58,468 bases of DNA, taken from Clostridiales bacterium (lineage in GTDB: Bacteria; Bacillota; Clostridia; Peptostreptococcales; NVVX01). Positions 9,701 to 18,139 of the stretch are shown here, piece by piece; position 1 is the stretch's first letter, and each line of letters begins with the position of its first letter. The stretch covers positions 1-58,468 of the forward strand of contig JAJOKP010000006.1 in assembly GCA_021129775.1 (NCBI GenBank), written 5' to 3'. A program made the translations under genes and the position numbers. A model generated the notes under the pieces. It worked only from the letters and a program-made list of their open reading frames with translations, was not told where the DNA came from and did no database searches.

Positions 9701-9846
9701 TTCAGAAATTTTACTAAATATTCATCTTCAATATTAGAATTAAACCTATCATTCCAGTTTCCTAAGTATATATATTCTAGTTCATTTTCAAATAATTTCA
9801 CTACTCTATTTTGAGTTTCTCTTTCAATTTGGCCTACATTACTCAT
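6760..9846 (-). CDS. hsdR: Type I restriction enzyme R subunit
   Basis: The DNA-translocating and cleaving subunit of a type I restriction complex, about 1028 residues. The N-terminal nuclease domain shows RPDIVVYINGIALGIIELKRS (Asp and Glu-x-Lys) near residues 134-154. The SF2 translocase follows, with Walker A in HTQGSGKSLTM near residue 290, the DECH box in FVDECHRTQSG, and FTGTPL. A helical C-terminal part would bind the M/S core. An ATG at 9846 behind GAGGAGGGG is a better start than the GTG at 9852 in the track. It follows hsdS by about 30 bases and overlaps the metalloprotease gene. It appears complete. Confidence 0.93.
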   Translation of the reverse strand: MSNVGQIERETQNRVVKLFENELEYIYLGNWNDRFNSNIEDEYLVKFLKKQGYSKELIDRSIREIRMVSDNQQKSLYDVNKEVYSLIRYGAKIRLNVGEKKQSVNYIDWSNPLNNDFYIAEEVTVKGSNNKRPDIVVYINGIALGIIELKRSTVSVSQGIRQNLDNQKDNFIKPFFSTIGLVCAGNNTEGLKYGVIETTEKYYLSWKEDEKVKDRLSLNIRKRCDKQELKLDKNVIGMFDKNRIIEILYSFIIYDSGVKKICRPNQYFAVVESQRYIKRREGGIIWHTQGSGKSLTMVWLTKWIKENVHDARVLIITDREELDDQIEKVYTGVSETIYRTVSGHDLIMKLNSTTPILLCSLVHKFGNKSGDVSDKDYDHFIDEIKNNLPSNFKAKGNIHVFVDECHRTQSGKLHAAMQAILPDALFIGFTGTPLMKKDKALSLEVFGNYIHTYKYDEAVKDKVVLDLRYEAKDIEQNITSQKKIDEWFEAKTSGLTDSAKAQLKKRWGTMQKVFSSKSRLERIANDIVFDMEIKDRLKSGRGNAMLVASSIYQACKYYEIFQNSLLKKCATITSYIPTIADIKGESVGLDEDTELIEQYDTYMKMLGGKSVQEFEKEVKEKFIKDPGQMKLLIVVDKLLTGFDAPSATYLYIDKSMRDHGLFQAICRVNRLDGEDKEYGYIIDYKDLFKSLEKAVEDYTIEAFDSYEKEDVLGLVKSRIEEGKDKLEELLESLFSLCEPVESPKGSLQYIRYFCGENVEDLEELKMNEAKRVVLYKVTSSLVRAFAEISGEMISAGYTHKKAEKIRIEVLNYKKIKDEIKLASGDYIDLKKYEPDMRHLIDTYIDAKESKSLLALDDFSLIQLIIEKGTAFVSELPQNIQKDKGAVAEVIENNVRRKIVEKKSTNPKYFEKMSALLNKLIEQRKKDIIDYEKYLNRIVELTKNVNDPESSSFYPNTIKKSPALRALYDNYAQNEDLVLEIDETVKKYKQDSFRGDPAKERKIMRGLRPIVGEDDIEKVFEIITGQGEY

Positions 9847-9874
9847 TTGCACCCCTCCTCAACCGGATTTATCA

Positions 9875-11743
9875 TTAATCAAACAATTTATTACTTAAAT
9901 TCATAGCTTTACCAATAGCAACGTCATTAAAAATATCCTTCTCTAATTTTGGTTTCCATTCTTTGTTATTTCTAATGATTTCCTTTATTGATTTGACATT
10001 TACTATTTTCCCCTTTTTCACAAGCTCTACCATTGCCATATCAACAGTTGTCAAAACTTCAAGTTCATCACTTTTCTTGTACTTAAATTGATCTAGCCAC
10101 TCAAGCATTTCTCTGCAATACCAAGTATTGAAATACTTCTTTGCTTCAGATATTTTATCTCCAGATACAAACGCTCTACTCTTAGGTATTTCCTTAATAT
10201 AACCACTATTTTTAGCAATTTTTTCTATACTATATCTGAGTTTATGATCATATGGCCCCATTGCCTTTTTCAAAAAACCTTCTGTCGACTCTTGTATTTG
10301 TCTATGAAAAAGGTAAATAAGCTTTTGTCGTCTAAAACTACCTAACGGATATTGTTTAGTTGCAAATCTATCAGTAATAACTGCCATAATAACAGCTTCA
10401 TTGAAATTTTCATTGCGACCTTTATATATAGGCTGATTCTCTGCAACCTTTAGGATATTCTCCAGATTTGAGTCTTTTAATTTTACTACTTTATTATCTT
10501 TAGTTATCATCGGATCAATTAATCTAATTCTTCCTGTTAAAAGTTCTTGCATCATTCCTTGTTTTATTTTTTTATATTTATTCGACTTTACTTCTAATTG
10601 CTCTATTTCGTTATCCATGTCTGTTAGTATTTGTGATATTGCTTTTTGTTCTTGCTTTGAACTTGGTAGCATAATCTCCATATCTGCTAATGTATCCATT
10701 TTTATATATGGAGTACTTCCTGAATTCACCTCAGTATCAATTCTATTTTTCAAATAAAAATCAAGATATCCTTTTAGGTAAAATATATTTTCTGTTATGT
10801 TTGAAATTACATATGTTCTTTGATAGGCATTAAATTTACCATTATAGTAATGAATATATCCAACATTCGCTCCATTCCCAGAAACCAAAAGTGCTTCTGT
10901 GTCAAAATCATAATTATCAATAAAATAGTATTCTTTGGCACACGTATAAAATCTATACTTCCCATTGCTATTCATTGCATTCGCATCAAGTTTTCCCGTA
11001 GTTATACTACATAATTTACCAAGCTTAACTTTTTCCCAATCGCCACTAAACCCTGGTAATCTATTCTCACCTGTTAAAAGTTCCTGCATTGTCCCCTGCT
11101 TTATATTCTGCTTTTTCTCTATCAATCTTTCTGCAAGCATAATTAGTTCATCAACATCTGAAAGTGCTTGGGCAATTGCCTTTTGTTCGCGAAGAGGTGG
11201 GATAGCAATTAATATTTTTTTTATATTGGTTTTACTAACTCCTGTAACTTTTGTACCAGCAGCATAAAATAAAAATTGACTCTTAATTGCATTACTTTGA
11301 AAACAATATCTTTTATACATATTGTCTAGACTGTTATCTTTGCTTTTAGCAACTATTGTGTGCAACCCTGAAATAAAATCAATATTATTTATATTATCAA
11401 TAACAACATATTTACTTATCCCTTCATCATCTTCTGAAGCATCAAGAAAAACTACATCTCCATCTTTTAACAACATTTTTTTTGATACTTTTCTCACAGG
11501 AATATTCAGCTTAGGTATTACATTAAATTCATTATTGATATCTATATATGTTTTATAGGATTTATGAATATCTCCATAATGAAGATAGCAAACACCTAAA
11601 CTTGATAATTGATCTCTAGATGCAGAGTATCCTCCACTAATTGTGAACAATACATCAAAACACAATGGCTCACTCCAATCAATAGGTATAATCCCGACAT
11701 CCGTTTTTTTATATCCACTAGGTGTCTTTTTAACTATTTCCAT
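9875..11743 (-). CDS. hsdS: Type I specificity subunit with an extra C-terminal domain
   Basis: The DNA-recognition subunit. Two target recognition domains (about residues 20-180 and 235-370) are each followed by a helical conserved region: PPLREQKAIAQALSDVDELI and the similar KQEQKAISQILTDMDNEIE, both ending in MQELLTG. Normal HsdS proteins end soon after the second repeat, at about 400-430 residues. This one continues to 622. The added 190 residues include FRRQKLIYLFHRQIQ and KKAMGPYDHKLRYS, which faintly recall Panacea/SocA-type domains, but I cannot confirm that. The start overlaps the hsdM 3' end by 10 bases. The overall arrangement M-S-R is standard. Confidence 0.9.
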   Translation of the reverse strand: MEIVKKTPSGYKKTDVGIIPIDWSEPLCFDVLFTISGGYSASRDQLSSLGVCYLHYGDIHKSYKTYIDINNEFNVIPKLNIPVRKVSKKMLLKDGDVVFLDASEDDEGISKYVVIDNINNIDFISGLHTIVAKSKDNSLDNMYKRYCFQSNAIKSQFLFYAAGTKVTGVSKTNIKKILIAIPPLREQKAIAQALSDVDELIMLAERLIEKKQNIKQGTMQELLTGENRLPGFSGDWEKVKLGKLCSITTGKLDANAMNSNGKYRFYTCAKEYYFIDNYDFDTEALLVSGNGANVGYIHYYNGKFNAYQRTYVISNITENIFYLKGYLDFYLKNRIDTEVNSGSTPYIKMDTLADMEIMLPSSKQEQKAISQILTDMDNEIEQLEVKSNKYKKIKQGMMQELLTGRIRLIDPMITKDNKVVKLKDSNLENILKVAENQPIYKGRNENFNEAVIMAVITDRFATKQYPLGSFRRQKLIYLFHRQIQESTEGFLKKAMGPYDHKLRYSIEKIAKNSGYIKEIPKSRAFVSGDKISEAKKYFNTWYCREMLEWLDQFKYKKSDELEVLTTVDMAMVELVKKGKIVNVKSIKEIIRNNKEWKPKLEKDIFNDVAIGKAMNLSNKLFD

Positions 11744-14145
11744 GAATAACCCATCCTTTCCAGATGAGCATCAACTTTTCTCGCTAATTCATCAACTTCA
11801 TTTTCAAGACTTGGTAATGTTTTCTCATATCTTTTTGCAAGTTCTGTTATTCTATTTGCCAATTTATGAGATACAGTAGAATAAATTCTATCAATGCCGC
11901 GAAATATATCTCTATACCATTTTTCTTCTATTACCAGTTCTTTAATTTCTTCTATGTTCAGCTCACCATATTTATCAATTACAACGCTATCAAGTATTTC
12001 ATTTGCTTTCTTTATACTTGATTTAAATGTAGTTTCATTTTCCATAAGGGATACGTAATCCTTCAACACTGAATATTCTTCTACATACTCACTATCATTT
12101 TTAATATCTTTTAACCTTATTTTCACGTCATTCTTGCTTATATTACCTTTATCATTAATAACTTCAGCCAAAAGTCCATCTTCACCACCATGTTCTTCTT
12201 TCATCTCCTGAAGTTTCCCAACTACTTCATCAAGCAGTGATTCAAGATTTTCTATTGCTTCCTTTTCGTCTCGAAAATATTTTTCAATAATTATTTTTTT
12301 AGGTATAACTCTACCTTCGAATGATTTCAATTTTCCTTTTTTGTCAAGTTCTCGTTCAATTTCTCTACCTGCAATCCAGCCATCATAACTAATTGCATAA
12401 GTGTCATCTTGCATATATTCTTGCCAGTATTGCATCAAATGTTGATATATATCAAATTTATCTATTAGAGATACTTTGCTAAAATCATTCAATATTTTCT
12501 CAGCTATATCAACAATAAATTCTTTAGGATTATTGCCTTCTTGCATTTCATACATTGATTGACTAACTTTTTCTTTCCAACCAGTATAAGCACTGTCTAC
12601 ATTTTTTGCATGATCAATAAACTCAGAATAATTAAATATTTCTTTTCTAATATTACCTTGATCAACGCTAAGTTTTAAAAATCCTTTTCTTTCAAAAGAC
12701 TCAAATAAATGATTTTTTAAAGACGGGTAAACATCCCAATACGCGCTTAGTTCATCAATATCTTTGCTAGGTATTCCACCTAACAAATGTGCTTCAATAT
12801 TTTGCAAATCTTCCGCTTCACTTGTATCAATATAGCGTGGAATATTTAAATTATATGCATTATCTTCTTTAATTTCATTATATGGTACAAATCTAGAATA
12901 CTTCTCAATTTCTATTTCAGCATTAAAAACATCAACAATTTTTCTAATATCTTGTTCTCTCAATCTATTTTTATTGCCATCTTTCATAAATTCTTTGCTT
13001 GCATCAATCATAAAAATTCCATTTCTTGTTACAGCATCCGATTTATCGAGAACAATAATACAAGCTGGAATACCAGTTCCAAGAAACAGGTTGGAAGGCA
13101 ATCCAATAATCCCTTTTATACATCCTTTATTTATAATTTTAGCTCTAATTCCAGCTTCCGCATTCCCTCTAAATAAAACACCATGTGGCAATACAATTGC
13201 GCCTTTTCCATCCCTTTTCATTGACTTAATGAGATGTAATAACCAAGCGTAATCTCCATTTTTTGCCGGTGGATTGCCATAGCCTATAAATCTTTCATAT
13301 TCGTCAGGGTTGCTTATACCATTACTCCACTTTTTAAGGGAAAATGGTGGATTCGCTACTATATAATCAAACTTTTTTAATTTGGTACGATCTTTAAATT
13401 TGGGGTCAGCCAATGTATTACCTTGTCTAATATCTCCACTAGCCTTATGATGCAACACCAAATTCATTTTCGCCATACCGACAGTCGAAATATCTTTTTC
13501 TTGTCCATAAATTGTAATATCACAATCAGCTTCATCAGCAGCACGTATAAGTAACGACCCTGAGCCACATGCAGGATCATACAAAGTCATTTCAGCACTA
13601 TCTGCTTCATCTATTCTAATAACTTTTGCGATAACTCGTGAAACCTCGGCCGGTGTATAGAATTGCCCTTTACTTTTACCCGATTGAGTAGCAAAATGCC
13701 TCATTAGATATTCATATGCATCACCTAAAATATCATCATCTGTAGCGCGATGTTTCTTGAAATTGAGATTAGGATTTTGAAATATCGCTACTAAACTAGT
13801 AAGCTTCTCAACCATTTCTTTCCCCGAACCAATTTTTTCATCGTCATTAAACGAAGCGCTGTCAATAATTCCAGATAGATTATTTGCCTTTGCTAGTGTG
13901 CTGACGATAATATCTAACTTTTCACCAATATTTTTGTCACCCTTAACTTTTATCATATCATCAAAGCTGCCACCCTCTGGAATTACAATTTCTGCATATT
14001 TATCACCTTCATATCTATCCGAAACATATTTTACAAATAGTAATGTTAAAACATAATTCTTATATAACGAAGCATCCATTCCACCTCTAAGTTCATCACA
14101 ACTTTCCCATATTGAACTATATAATTCACTTTTCTTAATTGCCAT
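11734..14145 (-). CDS. hsdM: Type I restriction methylase M subunit
   Basis: An N6-adenine methyltransferase of 803 residues. The N-terminal helical domain is at about 1-150. The catalytic domain has motif I DPACGSGSLLI and motif IV ANPPFSLKKW (NPPF). The QFYTPAEVSRVIAKV segment is typical of HsdM. The C-terminal 300 residues are long and rich in charged helices, and would contact HsdS. The gene opens the hsdM-hsdS-hsdR run and starts at an ATG preceded by AGTAGGAT. HsdM is larger than the usual 500-550 residues, which is seen in a subset of type I systems. Confidence 0.93.
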   Translation of the reverse strand: MAIKKSELYSSIWESCDELRGGMDASLYKNYVLTLLFVKYVSDRYEGDKYAEIVIPEGGSFDDMIKVKGDKNIGEKLDIIVSTLAKANNLSGIIDSASFNDDEKIGSGKEMVEKLTSLVAIFQNPNLNFKKHRATDDDILGDAYEYLMRHFATQSGKSKGQFYTPAEVSRVIAKVIRIDEADSAEMTLYDPACGSGSLLIRAADEADCDITIYGQEKDISTVGMAKMNLVLHHKASGDIRQGNTLADPKFKDRTKLKKFDYIVANPPFSLKKWSNGISNPDEYERFIGYGNPPAKNGDYAWLLHLIKSMKRDGKGAIVLPHGVLFRGNAEAGIRAKIINKGCIKGIIGLPSNLFLGTGIPACIIVLDKSDAVTRNGIFMIDASKEFMKDGNKNRLREQDIRKIVDVFNAEIEIEKYSRFVPYNEIKEDNAYNLNIPRYIDTSEAEDLQNIEAHLLGGIPSKDIDELSAYWDVYPSLKNHLFESFERKGFLKLSVDQGNIRKEIFNYSEFIDHAKNVDSAYTGWKEKVSQSMYEMQEGNNPKEFIVDIAEKILNDFSKVSLIDKFDIYQHLMQYWQEYMQDDTYAISYDGWIAGREIERELDKKGKLKSFEGRVIPKKIIIEKYFRDEKEAIENLESLLDEVVGKLQEMKEEHGGEDGLLAEVINDKGNISKNDVKIRLKDIKNDSEYVEEYSVLKDYVSLMENETTFKSSIKKANEILDSVVIDKYGELNIEEIKELVIEEKWYRDIFRGIDRIYSTVSHKLANRITELAKRYEKTLPSLENEVDELARKVDAHLERMGYSWK

Positions 14146-14474
14146 AGTTTTATCCTACTTTCAGTATATTTCTTGATTATCCTCGTTCAATTCAATTACT
14201 CATTCTTATTCGCTTTTTGTACCCCTTCAACTCTATACAAAAACCTCCTTATCTAGAACATGATTTTAGGCTGATTGCAAAAATTTTTACCTCTTATTAT
14301 TGTGTCGGTTTTTTTTAGCAATATAGTTATGCTGCCACCTAAATATAATATCTTTACCCCATGTGCTTCAAGCATGTTTCATATATCATGGAATGTATTA
14401 TTGCTAAACCGTACATTTTGGTCCTTCCCCCAAAAATTGCATCTTCTCAACACTTGTTTGTTCATCACAAACCC
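14146..14474. other. Gap between the two defense operons
   Basis: There is no convincing gene in these 329 bases. On the minus strand a weak 71-codon frame (14465 to 14253) starting MNKQVLRRCNFWGKDQ has one internal TGA and could be a decayed gene. The AT-rich stretch near hsdM should hold its promoter and leader, but I cannot point to clear boxes. Confidence 0.3.
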
Positions 14475-15161
14475 TTATACAATTATTTGCGAGCTACCAA
14501 ATTCGTAATTCTCAAAACTATTAAGTGTCTGAAAATCAATATAATCTCTTGGGTCAATACGGAATTGTTTTTCTGGATAAAAGTTTTTTAATACAAATTC
14601 AATGAACTTAATAAAACATAACGGATTTTTCACGTACAACCTACATTCTTCATTCTGCATATGCATATGCGTTGGAGAATGGAGCCTGCTGACTGCACTC
14701 TCCAATGGATCAAAATCCACTCTCACAGGGCTCCTTATTCTTAGTACTTCACACCACTGAGAGTCCGCCAAAAATTCTTCCATCAGATTTAAAGGCGACA
14801 TATCTTCTACAGTAATTCCTTCATAAAAATATGGTGCTGGCCACCAAAGGAGAGTCTGATTTACTAAATAATCATTCTCAAACGAATAACTCACTCTAAC
14901 TAAAGAACCATCGTAAAAAATACAAAGATAGCTATTGTTTTCTAAGATTTTTTTATACTGCTCCACTTTCAAAAAATATTTATTTGTGTTGAATTTTCCT
15001 TTTTTATGATTATTCCATGACAAGAAACATTTATTACTATCTCGCGATTTTTTATAAATTTTATTATATGTATAGAGCAGTTCTTTAGAATTAAGAGCAT
15101 CTAAAGTAACGTTAATCTGTTTTTCTATTCGCTCCACATATAAATTTTGCTGTTTTTTCAC
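14475..15161 (-). CDS. DUF2290-like protein of the ABC/helicase cassette
   Basis: A 228-residue soluble protein that resembles DUF2290 proteins: LLWWPAPYF in the middle and SRLHSPTHMHMQNEECRL followed by PLCFIKFIEFVLKNFYP near the end. The paired histidines in THMHM look like possible metal or catalytic ligands. The biochemical role of the family is unknown to me. The start is a GTG only a few bases after the helicase gene stop, with a weak ribosome site, so translation is probably coupled. It is the last gene of a four-gene minus-strand cassette, which suggests it is a working part (possibly an effector) of that cassette. The family call is from memory. Confidence 0.6.
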   Translation of the reverse strand: MKKQQNLYVERIEKQINVTLDALNSKELLYTYNKIYKKSRDSNKCFLSWNNHKKGKFNTNKYFLKVEQYKKILENNSYLCIFYDGSLVRVSYSFENDYLVNQTLLWWPAPYFYEGITVEDMSPLNLMEEFLADSQWCEVLRIRSPVRVDFDPLESAVSRLHSPTHMHMQNEECRLYVKNPLCFIKFIEFVLKNFYPEKQFRIDPRDYIDFQTLNSFENYEFGSSQIIV

Positions 15162-15165
15162 AAAA

Positions 15166-17877
15166 TCAGCTCTTTCTTATTAGATTTGAAAGTGTCCGTA
15201 ATTCCGGCACTAAGTTAGCATCAAGTTCCCCTAGTTTAACACTCTCAATTAGATCACTGACTGCTAGTTTTGCTTCTTCTACTTTTTGTTTTTCCTTAGA
15301 AGTACGTTCTCTGTAAAGCTTTCTGGTTTTTTTCATTTGGTCAATGGTTGGAATTTGGAATTGAGGTTCATAATTACTTTCTTTGCATTTATTTATTTCT
15401 TTTGTGATAATTTCCATATTTTGTCCTGCTCCATAAATTCGAACCCAAGCTCTTGATCTTGTTATCGCCGTAAACAATATATTTCTTAATTTTGTTAGCT
15501 CCATGCCATCTGCACAAAAGTCTGAATTAAGTATATATACCATACTTGCTTCATTCCCTTTTGCTCTATAAATTTGGGAACAAGTAATACTCCCGCTTTC
15601 TCGGAAAATATCTCTATTAGTAGTTACTCCCGCCAAAACAGATCTAATACCTCTCTGTTCAAGGTGCTTCTCAAATTTTCTATATTCTTTCTTCGTATTT
15701 ATAATATTTGGAAATATCACTAAAATATCATCAGGATCTAACTCGTCCCTTTGGATATTCTTTAGTATTTCTTCAGCTGCCTTCGCATATTGTTTCTCTT
15801 TCGAATCAAAATTTTGTACTACTATACTCTCAGTCGGTTTTAATAAATCATCAAAAAATTTAGGTGTAGCTGCATTTTTTCTTCCTAATTTTACAATGTT
15901 ATTCGGTTCCAGCTTTCCAGATTTTACAGTGTACCCAATATCTCTCCATGATTCTAGCGACTCAAACATTTGTAAAATCGGGTCGTGATACAACCCAAAT
16001 CCTAATGAATGTGCCATAGTTAGTGTCCAAGGCGGATTTCTGTAACATATAGGCAACGTAATATCTCTTTTTGCCTCACCTTCTGTATTCTCTATATTAA
16101 CATTTAAGCTCCCCGTTACATATTTACCAAACATTTCTTCAAGGGAAGGCATTTCTATTTCAGATAAATTCTGCAGCTCATCATATGCCCATATTATTCT
16201 TTTGGGTTTTTTAGTATCCGCAAATACTAATCTAAAAAAACCGCTCGGCATATCTTGTGCTTCATCAATTAAAACAGCATCGTAAGTTGGTTCATATTCA
16301 TTACTCATAAAGTCCAAGAGTTCTTCACATACATAGCTAAATGTATCTCGTTGCCCAACTTTGTTTATAGCAGATGTTAGATTATGTGCTTGAGTATTAA
16401 GATTGTCCGCAATACTAGAATAAATGCCACTTTCTGAAGCACTACCCCAAGCATGCATGATATGTAAGTTATCCCAATCGACTTCCCCTCTTGCTAGTTC
16501 TCTCACAAAATCAGTTACCAACTTTACATATTGCTGATATAATGACCTTGTATAGTAAGTGATCACAATTTTCATGTCGGGGTACTGAGTATGCAAATAC
16601 GCTGCTTTCAATGCTAACACAATTGTTTTCCCTGTCCCCGCCAATCCTCTAATCCTCTGAGATCCTTCAGGAATTTCATAAGCAGCTTTTTTTTGCCATT
16701 GATCTAAGTTCGCAATTTCTTTTTCTATTTTCTTTATAATACCACCATAAGAATCATCCTCTTTAAATCTCAATTCGCGCAATTCATTGTTATAGTTATC
16801 ATACAACACAATTGCCTCTCTACAAATTTGATTTATTGAAATAATTCTACCGAGTTTATCTACCTCTAAAGAAAGAACTTTAATTTTATTTTCCATTTCT
16901 AATATATCTTTTTCTATCCTTGTTTTTTTTGCATTCAAAAATATTTTTCTTTCCTCAAATACCTTTTGGTGAAAAGACTCTACTTCTTCAATTCTTTTTT
17001 TTACAAACACAGGAATTTCAATCATTGTTTGCTCATAAATAGCCAATATATGCTTGCTAGATACATCTACTTTGTTTGAATTTCTAACAAATTCCGTTAA
17101 CCGTCTACATTCTAATTTGGCTTTCTCTAGCTCTCTTTTAGTTTTTTTAAACACGTAGCTTTTTGACGAATAGTCTTCAATAATACTTTTTTGCATTTCT
17201 ACAATCTCTATATTTTTCACCTTGCTAGCAATTTTCTCGCACTCATCAGTCATGCGCTCAACTTCTTTAGTAACAAAAAATATTTCCTCGTTAATTTGCT
17301 TAGAATTAAAATCACCATAGAATTCTACCAAATCTTCTTTGTTTTTTTTATACTGTTTTACTTCATCTTGTAACTTGTATATTTCCTCTACGTTTTCTAC
17401 AACTCCGATTATTCCCAGAAGTAAAAGGAAACCAGCAAAATCGTCCTTGTTTGCATTCTTACGATAACTGATAATGCTTGATTTTTTATTTACAATAAGT
17501 TGTTTTAGCACCATGCTCCTTTTTATGCCAAAAAAATCTTTGTACTTTGTTATAGAGTATGGTACTCCATCAACTTGTATTTCACTAGAATTTCCCAATA
17601 TCCTAATAACTTCATACAATTTATTATTGTATTTTACACTTGCGTTTAAAGTATAATTATGAATTCTCTCTTTAATAATTTCCACATCTTCATTAGCTCC
17701 AAAAATATAATCAATGCATTTAATCAGCAAGGTTTTTCCTAAGCTATTTATCGTAGCTCCTAAGTCATTTGGTTTTTGGATGTCTCCATAAATAAAAGAG
17801 ACCCCTCTTTCTTCAAACTCTATTTTTCTAATTGCTTCACCTTTAGGATCTTTAATAATCAATTTTAATATTTTCAT
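15166..17877 (-). CDS. ABC/SMC-like ATPase half fused to an SF1 helicase
   Basis: A 903-residue fusion. Residues 1-60 look like the front of an ABC/SMC ATPase, with a P-loop-like GATINSLGKT at 40-49 followed by LLIKCIDYIFG. Residues about 160-395 are charged and largely coiled coil. Instead of the ABC signature and Walker B, the protein continues into a superfamily 1 helicase: Walker A GLAGTGKT at 411-418, Walker B VLIDEAQDM at 535-543, ICYRNPP, YRAKGNEASMVYIL and the arginine-rich FTAITRSRAW near 802. It overlaps the small upstream gene and is followed by the DUF2290-like gene. It is likely the DNA- or RNA-acting motor of a defense cassette, with the N-terminal part as sensor or clamp. No second ABC half is encoded nearby. 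Confidence 0.75.
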   Translation of the reverse strand: MKILKLIIKDPKGEAIRKIEFEERGVSFIYGDIQKPNDLGATINSLGKTLLIKCIDYIFGANEDVEIIKERIHNYTLNASVKYNNKLYEVIRILGNSSEIQVDGVPYSITKYKDFFGIKRSMVLKQLIVNKKSSIISYRKNANKDDFAGFLLLLGIIGVVENVEEIYKLQDEVKQYKKNKEDLVEFYGDFNSKQINEEIFFVTKEVERMTDECEKIASKVKNIEIVEMQKSIIEDYSSKSYVFKKTKRELEKAKLECRRLTEFVRNSNKVDVSSKHILAIYEQTMIEIPVFVKKRIEEVESFHQKVFEERKIFLNAKKTRIEKDILEMENKIKVLSLEVDKLGRIISINQICREAIVLYDNYNNELRELRFKEDDSYGGIIKKIEKEIANLDQWQKKAAYEIPEGSQRIRGLAGTGKTIVLALKAAYLHTQYPDMKIVITYYTRSLYQQYVKLVTDFVRELARGEVDWDNLHIMHAWGSASESGIYSSIADNLNTQAHNLTSAINKVGQRDTFSYVCEELLDFMSNEYEPTYDAVLIDEAQDMPSGFFRLVFADTKKPKRIIWAYDELQNLSEIEMPSLEEMFGKYVTGSLNVNIENTEGEAKRDITLPICYRNPPWTLTMAHSLGFGLYHDPILQMFESLESWRDIGYTVKSGKLEPNNIVKLGRKNAATPKFFDDLLKPTESIVVQNFDSKEKQYAKAAEEILKNIQRDELDPDDILVIFPNIINTKKEYRKFEKHLEQRGIRSVLAGVTTNRDIFRESGSITCSQIYRAKGNEASMVYILNSDFCADGMELTKLRNILFTAITRSRAWVRIYGAGQNMEIITKEINKCKESNYEPQFQIPTIDQMKKTRKLYRERTSKEKQKVEEAKLAVSDLIESVKLGELDANLVPELRTLSNLIRKS

Positions 17878-18139
17878 TTAAAACTTCTCCCTTGTTATTA
17901 TAAGAAATCATATTACAGAGGTACATAAATTCCAGTGTATAAATGAATTTTTGGTAGGTAGGTGTCACATCGATCTTCTTCTTTGCAATATATTTTTTCT
18001 CGAATGCGCTCCACAACTTATCAACCGTCATTTTTTTGTTTGCTAAAGTGTCTAGTACAAGAGCACTACTGCCAAAATAGCTTTCAGATAATGTTACATA
18101 TTTGTTTGGTAGTATAATCGTTAACACCTCCAAAATCAC
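17852..18139 (-). CDS. Small middle component (ABC-3C MC-like)
   Basis: A 95-residue protein that fits the short 'middle component' of predicted ABC-three-component systems, especially the type beginning ILPxKyvxLxxSyfG. Here it reads ILPNKYVTLSESYFG and then has a winged-helix-like body. The GTG start overlaps the upstream stop by four bases (GTGA), and its own end overlaps the helicase gene by 26 bases. The N-terminal eight residues may be extra if translation starts later. It probably links the CTD-like protein to the ATPase. The family call is by pattern and gene order, not by search. Confidence 0.55.
   Translation of the reverse strand: MILEVLTIILPNKYVTLSESYFGSSALVLDTLANKKMTVDKLWSAFEKKYIAKKKIDVTPTYQKFIYTLEFMYLCNMISYNNKGEVLNENIKIDY

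Noticed and set aside
14146-14474. Selenocysteine reading of the TGA in the small decayed frame
   Set aside because: No selenoprotein context or family match; decay is simpler.
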